Source: Balanoglossus misakiensis
Lineage: Eukaryota; Hemichordata
Length of the DNA stretch: 64,000 nt
Direction: 5' to 3'
Assembly: GCA_040954595.2 (NCBI GenBank)
Contig: CM082586.2
Span: 2,666,001-2,730,000 of the forward strand
Part shown: positions 25,401-37,138 of the stretch, in pieces
How positions within the stretch are numbered: position 1 is the stretch's first letter
How the letters are laid out: every line of letters begins with the position of its first letter
Position numbers and translations under genes: made by a program
Notes under the pieces: generated by a model
What the model saw: only the letters and a program-made list of their open reading frames with translations
Database searches by the model: none
What the model was told of the DNA's origin: nothing

Positions 25401-28400
25401 TATATATTTCAATCACGCAGGAAAAAAAGTTTCAGAGAATAACTAACTGCAAATTGATAATGCCATGCTACAGCAGACACAGTTGGCTAAAATATAACAT
25501 GTAAAGTAATTTCCAGCAGTGTGAAAAAGCTGCATGTGACCCAGTCATTCCTTCAAATCACTGCTTTATTATATCAGGTTCCCCACTGCGTTAATTTCCC
25601 TTGTGTGTCCCCCATTGCGTGTGTTCAAAACGTCATTAGAGTGAATACCCCAGAACAGAAAATTGGAAACAGTGCGTTGTACTTTTCAAGACACTTTTAG
25701 CTGTGATTTGCTGTAGTCATAATGATTCAAACAAGATTCACAATACCACCAGAGTTTTGAAAATCAATGTAGCTGAAGTTATAGTTGCCTTCATTAATTA
25801 TTTAGACGAATATCATTTGCTAAAAGTTTGTCCCATCTGTGCATTCTATGAGAACAGTCTTTTCTTGTTTTAAACAGCAAGCTAGGAAAAGTCTTGAAGA
25901 CAGCATCCACACCCACTTGTCATCTTTGGCCATCTTACCTCCAGTATCCAGAGGGAAAATCTACTCTCGCTATGGAACTATGGGGAAAGCAACCGTGCCT
26001 GTGAAGTCAGCACTGTCAATGAGACTGATCATGACACCGAGTCCGGCTATAATGAATGATGATGATGAGATGGATATGATGAAGTGAGTTACTAATCTTT
26101 ACGGCCTGTTGCTTTTCGATGATGACTCACACAGACAGACAGACACACAGAAAACTCACACAGACAGACACACAGAAGACTCACATAGACAGAACTCAAT
26201 GTAACATTTAGCTTGTGTGAATGCAGGAGCTAAAAACGTGGGCAAAAAGTTTTATGATGACAATTTTAAGAGGTGTCAATCTGTCTTGGTTTTGATGAGA
26301 TCATCAATGTCATTGCTGAAGGATCTGATGGGAAGAGAAAATACAATAAAAACTTCCAATTCTGCAGTACTGTCATGGAGCTAATCAGAAAGGCTGATTA
26401 TTCAATCATGTCTGTCATCCAGCTATCGTTCATCATCAGTTGATTTTAGAAACCAGTGATCGCATAGCTTTGATATTTGGTGTGCATGCGCCTAGTGATG
26501 ATCTGAATTAGATTTGTTCCCACTATTCCAGAGCTATAAATTTCTCTGAGAAAGTACCTGATTTACAGTCTTAATGGTCTTCTCGGTATCAACTGCTTCT
26601 CTAAGAGCTTTGACATTTAGTTCTTATCCTGGTTGTTTAGTTGACATTACATCAGATTGCTTCAGTTTAATAGGAGTCTAAGTGTATACATCTGTTACTC
26701 ATCAGTCTGTTAATTGATTCAGCATCCTGCCCAGAAGGTCTGCTGTCTGTAGTTTGACATTCTGATGGCTCCGCTGAAGCAGTTGTTGACTTTACCCATC
26801 TCCCAGCATATCTTGTTGGGTTCCATTACTGTCATTAGCAGAGTTTGGACCTCTGCATTGTGAAGTGGGGATGAAAGGGTCACTATCTGTAGAGAGTTCC
26901 ACGTACAAAGCAAAATTTCTGCTTCCTTGAACACAGGATGTCATATTATCGTTCTCGCAAGATGCTGCTTCGAAAGCTGGAGGCCATTCATGCTTTGCTG
27001 TGTTGCATTCACAATGTGAAGAGCCGCGATCTCAGATCTCGAGTGCCGCTATCCCATGACACAGTCAGGGCATACACAAAGAAAGATGTTATCCTAGATC
27101 AAAATGGTAGACCAGCCATAAGGTAAATACTGATCCATTTAACAGTTTACTGGTTTTTAGAGTGCCATTATTCATGCATAGTATCTTCTCAATATGTTGC
27201 ATACATGTGAGTACATATGTGTTACCCAAAAAAATCAATAGAAATAAATGTCTTTCATTTATGGTAAACCAGTGAAAATTATTTCATGTTTTCTCTGTTA
27301 AAATTTCAATGTAACATACTGGTAAGTCTTGTAAAAGAATTATGATGTATGACTTTTGACAATTACCTATTACGCTTTCTATTCTACACAGTCGACCACA
27401 CAGGCTTGCAAATGCTGCTGGTCACACACACCACATGGAAGCCATTCATTCCATAGAGACGCTTTCTCCACACGGTCACCATGGCACTGGAGCACACCAC
27501 TCAACCCACCACCACCATCACCACCACCACCATCATCATCTCCATCCACCGTCATCCATCCATCACGGCACAGGTTCTTCAAGACACCATCACAGTGATT
27601 CCCATCACTCGGGCGGAACAGACAACCCACTGAGCATCTTGAGGGCAACCACACCCACACATGCTTGGAGAAAGTAAGTCTACAGTGTATGCCAATTAAG
27701 GATGCAAATTCTGACATCTGGAAATGCTCGAAAGTTGCAGACACGCGTCGCCAGTGTATGGAAATTAGCAGATTGAAGATGCAAACTTTGACATCTGAAA
27801 ATCTTCTAAGGCATTAATATGAAAGGTTATATTTCTTGCTTAAATGATGTCTGGTTTGGTTTATCATCTTTTCTGTCTCGATGAGACAACTGGTTGAGTA
27901 GTACTATTAAGTATTACTTCAATTTAGCATTTGAACCAATAATGTCTTTTCACAACTTTATTAAAATTTCTTGTTTCTCTTAGGTTCAGAACAACTTTTG
28001 GGAGTAGGCATCCTAAGGAGCGTGACCGTGAGCATCACATTGCCACCTGGGATGACCTGCTTCATGCAGGTGCAAGCGAGAAACAGGGTCACGACAAGCA
28101 CACAGCATTAGGACCAGGACAACATCGCTTCAGTGTTCTGCCAAATCCTACCAATCAACGGCATGGTAATGTCATCATATCTTTGATTGTCTTTCAAATT
28201 TTGCATAATGTGTAACTCCACCGTGTGATCTGTTAATGCATCCATCCCATCAGAGTCTTGGAAATTGTTCTTGAATGTAACTATAATGTATCCACTCAGC
28301 CAGCTAACAACACCACATTTCAGTGTAAACAGATTGCACAAGTATATTAGTGGGTTTCATACTTCAAGTATGTGAACCTCGGTTTGTACTGCTTCTGGGA

Positions 28401-30664
28401 ATGCTGCAAATCATGGAAGACAGTTGTGTTAAAATATGCCTTCTTTTATGCACAGACTCTATGTTTCATCTTATCAATACAATCATTCGGTGAAATTTCC
28501 AGTCTCAACCAGCTTTGATAATTTTTTCGTCATTTTTTCTTTTCATTACATCTTTTCATAAATGCATCTATATCATATTACCCATTCGGAAATATCATAC
28601 AGAGAAATTTCAAAAGATAGTCTGCACTTATTCATTTCCAATTTATTTCCTATTAAATTTCCATGGCAACTCCCAAAGCACTGTATTTACAGTACCACAT
28701 CACATTGTTGATTTCTGTATTACGTATTGGACTAAATTGAGATGATTTTCCCATATTCTCTTCACTCCACTCAATTGCAGCGGAAAAAAATTAATAACTG
28801 AATTTCAGCTTTAATAATGTCATCTTTTGTGTCGTTGTCGATGTGACTGTGTTTGTTATGTGTGTAGGTCTTTTCTCTCATATAGTTAGTCACTACAGGA
28901 ATTACCGTCGCCATGACCACCATCAAGAGAAACAGCCATATTGGCTTGCAGAGGGAGTTACTGTACCAGACAAAGGTAAAGGCAGATTGTGATGAAATGA
29001 AGGAAATTTGTATCTTGTTCATGAAGTCTCTTGCGTGTCTATGTCTATTGGAATACAAATTGTTTGTCCTGAATTTGAGATCCAACATGGTCTGCCATTC
29101 CTAAATGCATGCCTCGACCCATGTTAATTGACAGATCATGACAGAAAACTCCATATTGCATCAAAATATGGTTTCCTCACAAACATCATATGGTCCCAAT
29201 ATTAAATTGATTCACCAAGACTGTGGTTAAGCTTGACCTGCAATCTGTAATCACTTGTATGCAAACTTTTAGATTTATTTTTGTAATTTAGAATTACATT
29301 AATGCCAGTATTTTTTTAATACTGAGTTTTATATGAAAAGTTTGTACATATTTTAAAACTTTTTGTTCATGGCATATGCAATTGTTTAATCATCACTTTG
29401 AAATGATTTGTTGACCCAATTCAGATACATTTTGTTTGAACCCTGTTAGGGGTATATCCCTGTGATGTCAGAGGTCACCAGGGTCAGAGTTCAAAGGTCA
29501 AAAATTGAGCATTCAACAGTGTTATCAATAACTATGTCGTAATATTTTAGTCAAGAAGACAACAACACAGGGTAGCTGTAGTCAGGGAGATAAACATACA
29601 GAGGAAGATGACGATGATATTGAAAGTCCAGTAGAAGGTTTGAGGACAGAATTTGATAAAGTGCAGAGTAAGATGACCAGGGATGTTTTGACAGACTTAG
29701 AGAGAATGGAAAGGTTTGTAGAATAAAGTGCCAGTTGGTACAAATTCTTAAAGACCCAGTTATGCATCAGTAATGACATCCTGCATAAATGCTGATGACA
29801 TGGCTCATTCACTAACTTTAATTGATGGCAGTGTTGTGTATTGAAGTTAAAGTGTTCTGAAAATAAAATTGTAAGATTCTTGTGTTTGAATTTCTTGGAC
29901 AGGGAAAGATGTAAGACCTTCATCCAGAAGTTCATGGCTCTGAAGCTGAGTCCGTTGTTTGAGAAAGAACTGAGAGACATGAGAAAAGCCACTGCCCAGC
30001 ACACCAATGGACAGGAGATGGAGTTTGATGTCAAACCTTCCAAATGGTAATTCTCAACACTAAATGTTATTTATGCAAAGTTTATTAAGTTTATGTAAAT
30101 ATCTTAACCAGATGATTATACTTTTTAATTTGCATGTGTGAAGGTACATTGATCTGCAAACCGAATGTAATCATTTAGTTGGGACTTACGACAGTGATAT
30201 CAATGACATCATGAAGAAATTGTACAAGTTTTCATTTGAAGATGCCAAGTCCATACCTAGTGGGAAGGTAAGATTTCAGATTTTTCTATGATACAGTGAA
30301 ACCTGTCTATTGAGACACCTCTGGGACCATAAAATCTGTCCTTAATAGAGAGGTGTCCCTAATGCACAGGTAATATTCTATTCAAACCGCTCTTTTGTCT
30401 CGAAAAATCTGTCCTTAGTAGAGGGGTGTCCTGATTAGAGAGGTGTCCGTAATGGCAGGTTTTACTGTACTAAAATAGTCTTCTTTCTTTCTTCAGGAAA
30501 GACTGTGTCTGATTGTGATGTCTGTGGCAGCTGACGAGTTGATGACAATTCACATGCAGTTAGCATTGTACTTTGTCTTAGAACACATTCTTAATGCACC
30601 ACCAGAGTTTTTCACCAATTGGCTGATGCACCGCAAGTTACCCATTGTCATTGTCCACACGTGA
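22437..30664 (+). CDS. histidine-rich protein of unknown function, 13 coding exons
   Basis: Exons: 22437-22575, 23249-23469, 24402-24485, 24683-24844, 25878-26083, 26937-27122, 27392-27673, 27984-28165, 28868-28975, 29551-29713, 29903-30046, 30144-30267 and 30497-30664. All junctions are GT-AG and phases match throughout, giving 722 residues. I do not recognise the family. Visible features are an N-terminal HHHHDHYH cluster and a region at about 333-427 rich in His, including an unbroken run of at least ten. Histidines continue to about 520, followed by an acidic EEDDDD patch. The last 190 residues (from about 535) are predicted mostly helical, with GKERLCLIVMSVAADELMTI near the end. There is no signal peptide or membrane segment, so it is probably cytoplasmic or nuclear. 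The ATG follows an acceptor at 22393-22394, and the frame is open from that acceptor, so an extra N-terminal exon is possible. The exon 2 donor (GTTAGG) is weak. Confidence 0.8.
26125..26192. repeat. ACAGACAG / CACACAGA simple repeat in intron
   Basis: Imperfect repeat of CACACAGACAGA-type units just after the donor of exon 5 of the histidine-rich gene. Confidence 0.8.
29472..29500 (+). promoter_or_regulatory. cluster of nuclear-receptor half-sites (DR3 then DR1)
   Basis: Within 29 bases are four AGGTCA-like half-sites in the same orientation: AGGTCA cca GGGTCA (direct repeat, spacing 3), then AGTTCA a AGGTCA (direct repeat, spacing 1). The second matches the known HNF4/PPAR-RXR type DR1. 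It lies in the intron before exon 10 of the histidine-rich gene. Activity is inferred only. Confidence 0.35.
30294..30467. mobile_element. pogo/Tigger-like MITE, 174 bp, in an intron
   Basis: The ends are inverted: CAGTGAAACCTG at the left and CAGGTTTTACTG at the right, flanked by TA on both sides (30292-30293, 30468-30469). CAGT-AACC ends and a TA target duplication are typical of pogo/Tigger elements. Inside are direct repeats of an AAATCTGTCCTTA..AGAG.GGTGTCC motif. There is no coding capacity. It sits in the last intron of the histidine-rich gene. Confidence 0.7.
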
Positions 30665-30772
30665 TGCGGTTCCTATGGCAACAGATGTTGCGGATAGGGT
30701 GGAGAGAGTAGTGATTTTTATATCGGCAGATTCAGGTCTTCTGAATTCTGTACCCAATTGAGGAGAGTTAGT

Positions 30773-30778
30773 AATAAA
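30773..30778 (+). terminator. AATAAA polyadenylation signal, histidine-rich gene
   Basis: AATAAA about 110 bases after the TGA at 30662-30664. Confidence 0.5.
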
Positions 30779-31062
30779 TTGTGTGTATGTAGGGCTAACA
30801 GTTTCAAGAGTGTTTCAAGATCGTTTCAAGGGTGTTTCTTGATTAAGTAGTTATGCACGATGCACTCCAGCCTTTGGATGATACAATGTTAGCCACTTGG
30901 TGGCGCTATATATATGATCACGGGTACATTTGCACATGGAACTTTAAGGGACTGATTGTGTGACTTTGATACTTTCAAGTTATTCTGTCAATTAGTATCT
31001 TGGTTTACAATATAATCATGACGTTCATAGAGTGAGACTAAAACAAAGGACAACGGGGTAAC

Positions 31063-31068
31063 TTTATT
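31063..31068 (-). terminator. possible polyadenylation signal, paralogue A
   Basis: TTTATT on the plus strand, i.e. AATAAA on the minus strand, about 1.2 kb beyond the stop codon of gene A. It is a candidate only. Confidence 0.3.
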
Positions 31069-32259
31069 GCTCTAGTATACATTACGTGGTTACATCATAA
31101 TTCTAAAGTCAACGTACCTGAGCATACATTTTTCACATATCTATATCTCACCATAAATGTACATGTACTCGAATTGACGCACTCAGTAAATCTTGTATAT
31201 TTACATTCAAAACACTATCAAGGAAAGCCCAAAGATTCTAAATACCCATAATGACCCTGTACGTACGCGCAGATATACAGTACATTCATGCACTATATAC
31301 ATGTATACACACAACATTAATCAAAAGAAACACATTACACGAGAATCGTATAAAACTTTTCAAGAAGAACAAACTAAAAGCATGACAGCTGCCATTGTCT
31401 GGGGTTTAGTCTGTCCCAAAAACCGGTCTCTTGTCCAGTCCAATTTTGAAACATTTAATTGGAATGTTATTGTACTGCGTGAAATGCATTTCGATTAATA
31501 ATTACTACCAAATTACTTGGCACCTCGACAGACACCAAAGCATATTGTTTGCAATTATCGTGTACATTGTATTAGTTACACTTTGCGCAGCAACTGGGAC
31601 CCATACCCGCAGTCGCAGATGGAACGACATCCACCCTCTAAAGTGAAACTTGGTGGCGCTATTAACCTGAGCAGTACTACTCGTCTACAATTTTTTCATG
31701 TACAGTAGTTGAATACTAAGTGGCAGAATTTCCCCTGAAAAATTCGACTCTATTTTAAGTTCACAGAACATTTACAAAATCCTAATATTTGCACGAAAAC
31801 ACAATGCGTATGGCTCAAGTCGTACAATGAAGTAGATTACAACTATACTGGAGTATTGCTTATAGATATTTCCACTGGAAACGATGGTTTACTTGGGCGG
31901 TCGTAACGTGAAATGACTGCTCCAGTAAAAGACGACATCGCGCGGCCGAAACTAATTTTTATCGCTTGTGGCTATGGTGTACATTCACGGTGCCATGAGT
32001 TGATGTTTGCTTCTAAAACCGATCATTGATGCCAAGGAGCGTTTCCACCAGTTGTCTCTCATATCACAGTCACAATAAAAGTCATGCATAGTTCCTTCCA
32101 TACTGTCCCAGTACAAAACAATATAAAACATCCTTAAAACTCAAACTGACAGTTAACATTATATCTTGCCCCTTCAGTGGATACCTAACTCCCCATCACA
32201 AAATTTTATAACAAAAAAAGTCTCGCCACGGCAGACATTTCGACGGGTTACTAACAGCC

Positions 32260-35200
32260 TCACACCGCGTCGCCGCGTGCGGGCTCTTCACCTTTCGAGT
32301 ATTTATTGGCGTCTCTCTTCTTAGATTTTGCCACTTCTTGTTTCCGTTTCCTCACTCCCAGTATGATTACTATTATCAGAAGCAGAGCGCAGAGTATGAT
32401 AATTATGCCACCCGCTAATCCTAGAGGACCAAAGATCTCATCTGTTGAGAGACAAAGTAGAGGAAAATCGTAAAGAACTACCTTTTTTCGTCCTGCCCAG
32501 CTGTGAATTTCAAACAAGACAATTCTATTGATTTCTATTGACAGAAAACAACGTTTAACAGCTTTTTGGTGTTGTCTAACTTTAAGCTAGTTGTTGTTGT
32601 TGTTGTTATTGTTGTTGATGTTGGTGTTGTACAAATTTGTAAGATCTGTCTCCGGTCATTGTTGTTCAACAAAATTACAACGTATATGGGTACGCTTTAG
32701 ATGTTGTAACTAGGGGCGCCTGATGTGGGCTGATGCAAAATTTGCATTTTTAGATTTACCTCTTGCGCAAAGCACTTCGTCCTCATCCTCTCCATACGGA
32801 CAATCTTTGAATACATTACACACTTCAATACCGTTTAGGATGTAAGCATTCGTTTCATCGGTTCCATTCGGTGAAATAGTTGTGGTCACATCAACTTCCA
32901 GCCCGGTAGTGTTGCATACAAATGTGCAGTGTTCATCTGAGTGGAAAACAAAATGCATTTTTATCTCAATTAACCCTTTTTCAAACAGAAACAGTAATTA
33001 TGTAGCTACCAAACGGCCAGAATTAAAATTCCAGGAGAATCCAGTAGTGCCATCTACAGACAAACCTCTTGTCACTGTAAACGCCTCTTCGTTTTTGTAC
33101 TCGCCGAGGCAGTTCCGTACGCTGTCGCACTTTAAACGAGAATCGATACACAGACTTTCGGTCGCGTTCCCATCTTCTTTTTCGCAAATATAACAATCTA
33201 GAAATGACAGAACATAGTTAGAAAACTTGGTGCGAAAGCAAATAGCCAAAGTCGCCGATAAGCAGCACAGCATACGCGACGCAGCGCCCTCGAACGACGG
33301 ATTTAAACATTGAAGTACTAATTGTCTTAAAAAAGTGATAGTTATGTAGTCAGCCGCGTTAAAGTGCTTACCTTGCGTCAAATCCGTCACCGTCTGGAAC
33401 GCCAGAAAAGTTGCCTCAAATCTGGTGTCGTTCCGTATACCTACAGTGTCGGGAACGCTGATTCGAATATCTATTGATCTGTCCGTTGACAAGTGAGCCT
33501 CCATGATTGCCGGTTCTTCCGACTCGCACAGATTGTTTATGACGTCACCGGTCGCGGTGTCCACCAAGGTGATTTCACTCGATTCGCAGTCCACAGAAAC
33601 AGTGCCGCCGTTGGTCTGATCCTCATCCTGTTTTACCCACAATGCCACCCTATTGTCTTCCGGCAGCGTCAGTCTCAGTGTGCAGTCTGCTTCGTCTGTC
33701 TTCCTCATCTCTTCTTTCGTGACGTGAAACACGACAGTCCCTGCCAAGGCCGAAGTCTCAAATTCTTTTAAATATTCCACGCCGCATTCTTGGTGCATTA
33801 CTGTGCAACAAAATGGGTGAAAAATGATTACCACATTTTTAAAAATAGTTCGACAGTGTTAGATGTGCTATTCCAGTCGCACAGCCCATCACAAATTAAA
33901 GCGGAATTTTTTTCTGTCTTCCGACACTATGTTCGCCAAAGAAGCCTTTCTATTCCCGACAGGATGCGCGAAAATCGTCACGATTGACTGCTAAGTCGAC
34001 CGTGATGACGTCATCAATTTTTGATGACTCTAGATGTGATGTGAATCAGTGAGGCCCGACCTCTTAATGGGATTCACTCAGAAACTCTTGCCTCAGATCT
34101 TCGCTTGAAGTCCTAAACAAATCGAACGTCTTCTGATTTACCCTTTTTAAAGGAAACCATGGTTTAAATGACTCCACATAAATTTGAAAATTTACAAAAA
34201 ATTAGAGGTTTAATCTTCTTGACATCTGCCCCTAAGGTGCATTATACAAAGAGGCTGCACAATCCGGAATACGTGTTTGTTCCTGACCAACACAATGAGT
34301 CAACTCCACGTCTTGGAAACAGGTGCAGTCCACTGATGCATAATCCGGCAACTGCTCCAGATTATCGTTTCCGAAATCGCTCAAGGATGTTCTAGAAACC
34401 ATAACGAGTCATCAATTTTGAATGACGTGTTGTAAAAGTGTGGGTACGCAGTGTCGTGGGGGCACCATCCCCGACGTGAACACCCCTCAGGGGGAATATG
34501 TTCCCCGGCAGTAAGGTTTTAACGAATTCAAAGCTCACAAACCAGGATGAATCATCCATAAATTGTTTTCAATTTTCCTTGACCCTTGTTAACTGCAGTG
34601 GTACTATTTTTACGAAGGTACACTTAGTATAAAAAATCATTGTTCCCGATTTAGAATATCATAAAATATGTATGCAAGAGCATCGCTTGCGGTAGAAGTC
34701 TTTATGCAACAAACAAGCGAGTAACCAACACATTGAAACAGTACAACTACAGGCATAGACTGATATCACCACTTTTAACATTCTAAAGTTTCCAAGGTCA
34801 TGACTGTTGAAACCTTCTGGTCGAAATTTAATAAAAAATATAAACATGTTCGTCACGGTTTGTGTAATATTACTTAGCACAAGCACAATTCAATTTATTC
34901 GTGTAACTATCTGTTTAAATATGTCACATTTTAGACAATGTCAATCAATCACCTGTTTTCTTTGGATATACTTCCATTAAAATGAGAGAGCGCCAGGAAT
35001 TACCGGAAGCGTTAAGTTGGTTTCCCGGTAATGGATTCGCTTCCTGTACGAGTATTACACCAAGCACACGATTATCAATCTTGGTGATGAATTAATAGCG
35101 GCGAAGTATCATGAGAATCATATGCGTTGATTTAAAGGGTGGGTGTCGTCCCGTCTGCGGCTGCGGGTAAGGGTCCTACAGTACACAGTTGCTAGCAATA

Positions 35201-37138
35201 GGTGCAAATGTAACTGCTGCGTTGTTCATCATAGCAAACAATATGGTTGTTGCCACTGGCATAGTCATAAACACTGCAGGAACGTCGCACATGTGCAGTC
35301 CAGACGTCCTTCTTTAAATAAACCGCAGACACAAACACACCCACTCATAGTTCAAATACAAATCAAGCTTAAATATGCACTGCACAGGTGTTTCATAGTA
35401 CCGCAAGACGAAATACATTACACATGTTACATAAAGAAAGAAAGTGGGTTGAAGTGTGCCCCTTCCATATATTTCTAATGAACCTATCCGCCACTTGACT
35501 AAATATAGTTTGGGCATCTCAGCTCATGTAGAAGCAAATTGAACCGATCTGTTTTGACTTTTAAATGTTAACCTCCGGATAATCCACTGAAGCAAATTTC
35601 AAATACAATGTAGCTACCGCGGCATTTATAAACCGACTTTGCGCGACGTATCCGGTACAGTGACAAGTATTTTTAGAGTTTCATTTGTAAAATTAAATTA
35701 ACGTAGAAGAAAATGTCATTTCGTTTTATAGTTGTTGTAAATTGAAGGAAACTTCAAATTAATTTACAGAGGTATATTGAATAATACTCTGTGACTAAAG
35801 TTGTTAACTTTCATTTCAGCTTTAATGTACTGGGGCCAAAGGTCATATGCAAATTTAGACTTTTGATGTCTCACATTAGTTCGTATCAATCCGCGAGCCA
35901 ATCTCAGTTTCTCCCTCGCATGCTTTTTACATGTATATCGTTTGACACTTTGTCGGAAAGGTTTCTCGATTGATAAACATTACATATCGAAGTTCACATT
36001 AGAGTTAAATCTATTTAGCACAAATCAAATTCTATCCTTTCAGCGCACGAGTAATTCCATTCGATTGAATGTAGTACCTCTGCTAGGAATGAAATGAGTT
36101 CGGCCCCTAAATGACGAATGAAGCTTGCACACAGTGGCACGATTTCTGGATGTCTATTAATGTTTAATGTTGACTTACAGAAAGCACACACATCAGTCAG
36201 TGCGATATTCTGGGATTACATCGTGTAAGCCCAATTCTCAATGGAAATAACGCGATTCCGTGGACGACACCAAGGCTGTAATATTTCATGACTGAACGAC
36301 AGGAAGTTGTCGCTTAAATGTAGTATCTTGAAAAAATACATTTTCACTTTTTAACAAACCTACCAAGAAAACCAAATTTTGTACCAAGAACACTGTGTTT
36401 TCCTCGTTTCCAATGTAGTAGTGTATTTTTGATAAATACCCTTTGCGAAGGACCTTTTTTATTTTTAGAAAGAATTTGTACGATCTGAAGCAATTGCTAG
36501 GAAAATACCTAATTAATTTATCGCTCCCGGCGGACAGGTTAAAACAACATTAATTAACAATTACGCATCTCACAGCTGTTATAGAGCAATGTAAGGATTG
36601 TCGAACGGCTGTATCATGGAAAAGCTCTACACTCTCGGCGGTAGCTTATTTTTGGAAGAAACGCGGCATATAAAAAGACGATAAAATTGTTATTGGCAGT
36701 CACCCAGAGTATAATCATAAACTTGAAAGTTATTAGATGTTCACGCGTCGAATTCTATTACAACTGATTGAGTCCTAAGGGCAGTTTATACCAATTTGAG
36801 TAAACTATGAATTTCTTGTGTTTTATGGTCTCATCATTGCTTTTTTTCTGCCGTAGACATCTGGCATTCAGAGTGTCTACATGATGTCATACAACTGAGA
36901 AATCAAGTTATCATGTTGTGGCCTTCAGGCAGGTGGATAATTTCGTTATCTTCACCATTACCTGCCTTGACACTGAAGCCTTTGAAAGGAGGAAAAGTCT
37001 TTCCTTCAGTGATTAGATGCGATAATTTTTCTTACCTTTGCGATAAAGCTCTGGAACCAGCACCGGTACGGGTATGGAGTAGCTGGCACAGCAAGAGGCG
37101 ACGAACGCTCCCAAAATCAGGAAAGTTTTCACAATCAT
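32260..37138 (-). CDS. type I membrane CUB-LDLa-LDLa receptor, paralogue A
   Basis: Assembled exons (minus strand): 37138-37036 signal peptide (MIVKTFLILGAFVASCCAS), 33800-33372 CUB-like, 33197-33066 LDLa-1, 32936-32760 LDLa-2, 32441-32260 transmembrane and tail. All introns are phase 1; total 340 residues. The CUB-like domain has four cysteines. LDLa-1 has five cysteines (DCYIC start) and no sixth; its calcium motif is decayed (LGEYKNEE). LDLa-2 has five cysteines (HCTFVC start), lacks the third, and has about 20 extra residues with N-glycosylation sites between its second cysteine and the next. The helix GLAGGIIIILCALLLIIVII is followed by a short basic tail ending GDAV. It shares its exon plan with B and C. 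The first exon is 3.2 kb upstream, chosen by its signal peptide, donor and matching phase. Ligand and role are unknown. Confidence 0.82.
32590..32630. repeat. (TTG)n microsatellite in intron of paralogue A
   Basis: TTG units with a few ATT and GTG variants, in the intron between the LDLa-2 and transmembrane exons. Confidence 0.85.

Larger units (their letters stand above)
30665..32259. other. convergent 3' UTRs of the histidine-rich gene and paralogue A
   Basis: No coding signal. The left side is 3' UTR of the plus-strand gene and the right side probably 3' UTR of the minus-strand gene A. Candidate poly(A) signals for both are listed separately. Confidence 0.5.

Noticed and set aside
27379-27744. 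A 121-codon minus-strand frame.
   Set aside because: Opposite strand of the His-rich exon 27392-27673. Its poly-Gly stretch is the complement of the CAC/CAT tract.
35838-35854. AAAGGTCA followed by an octamer ATGCAAAT in the first intron of gene A.
   Set aside because: Two short motifs with no clustering or further support.
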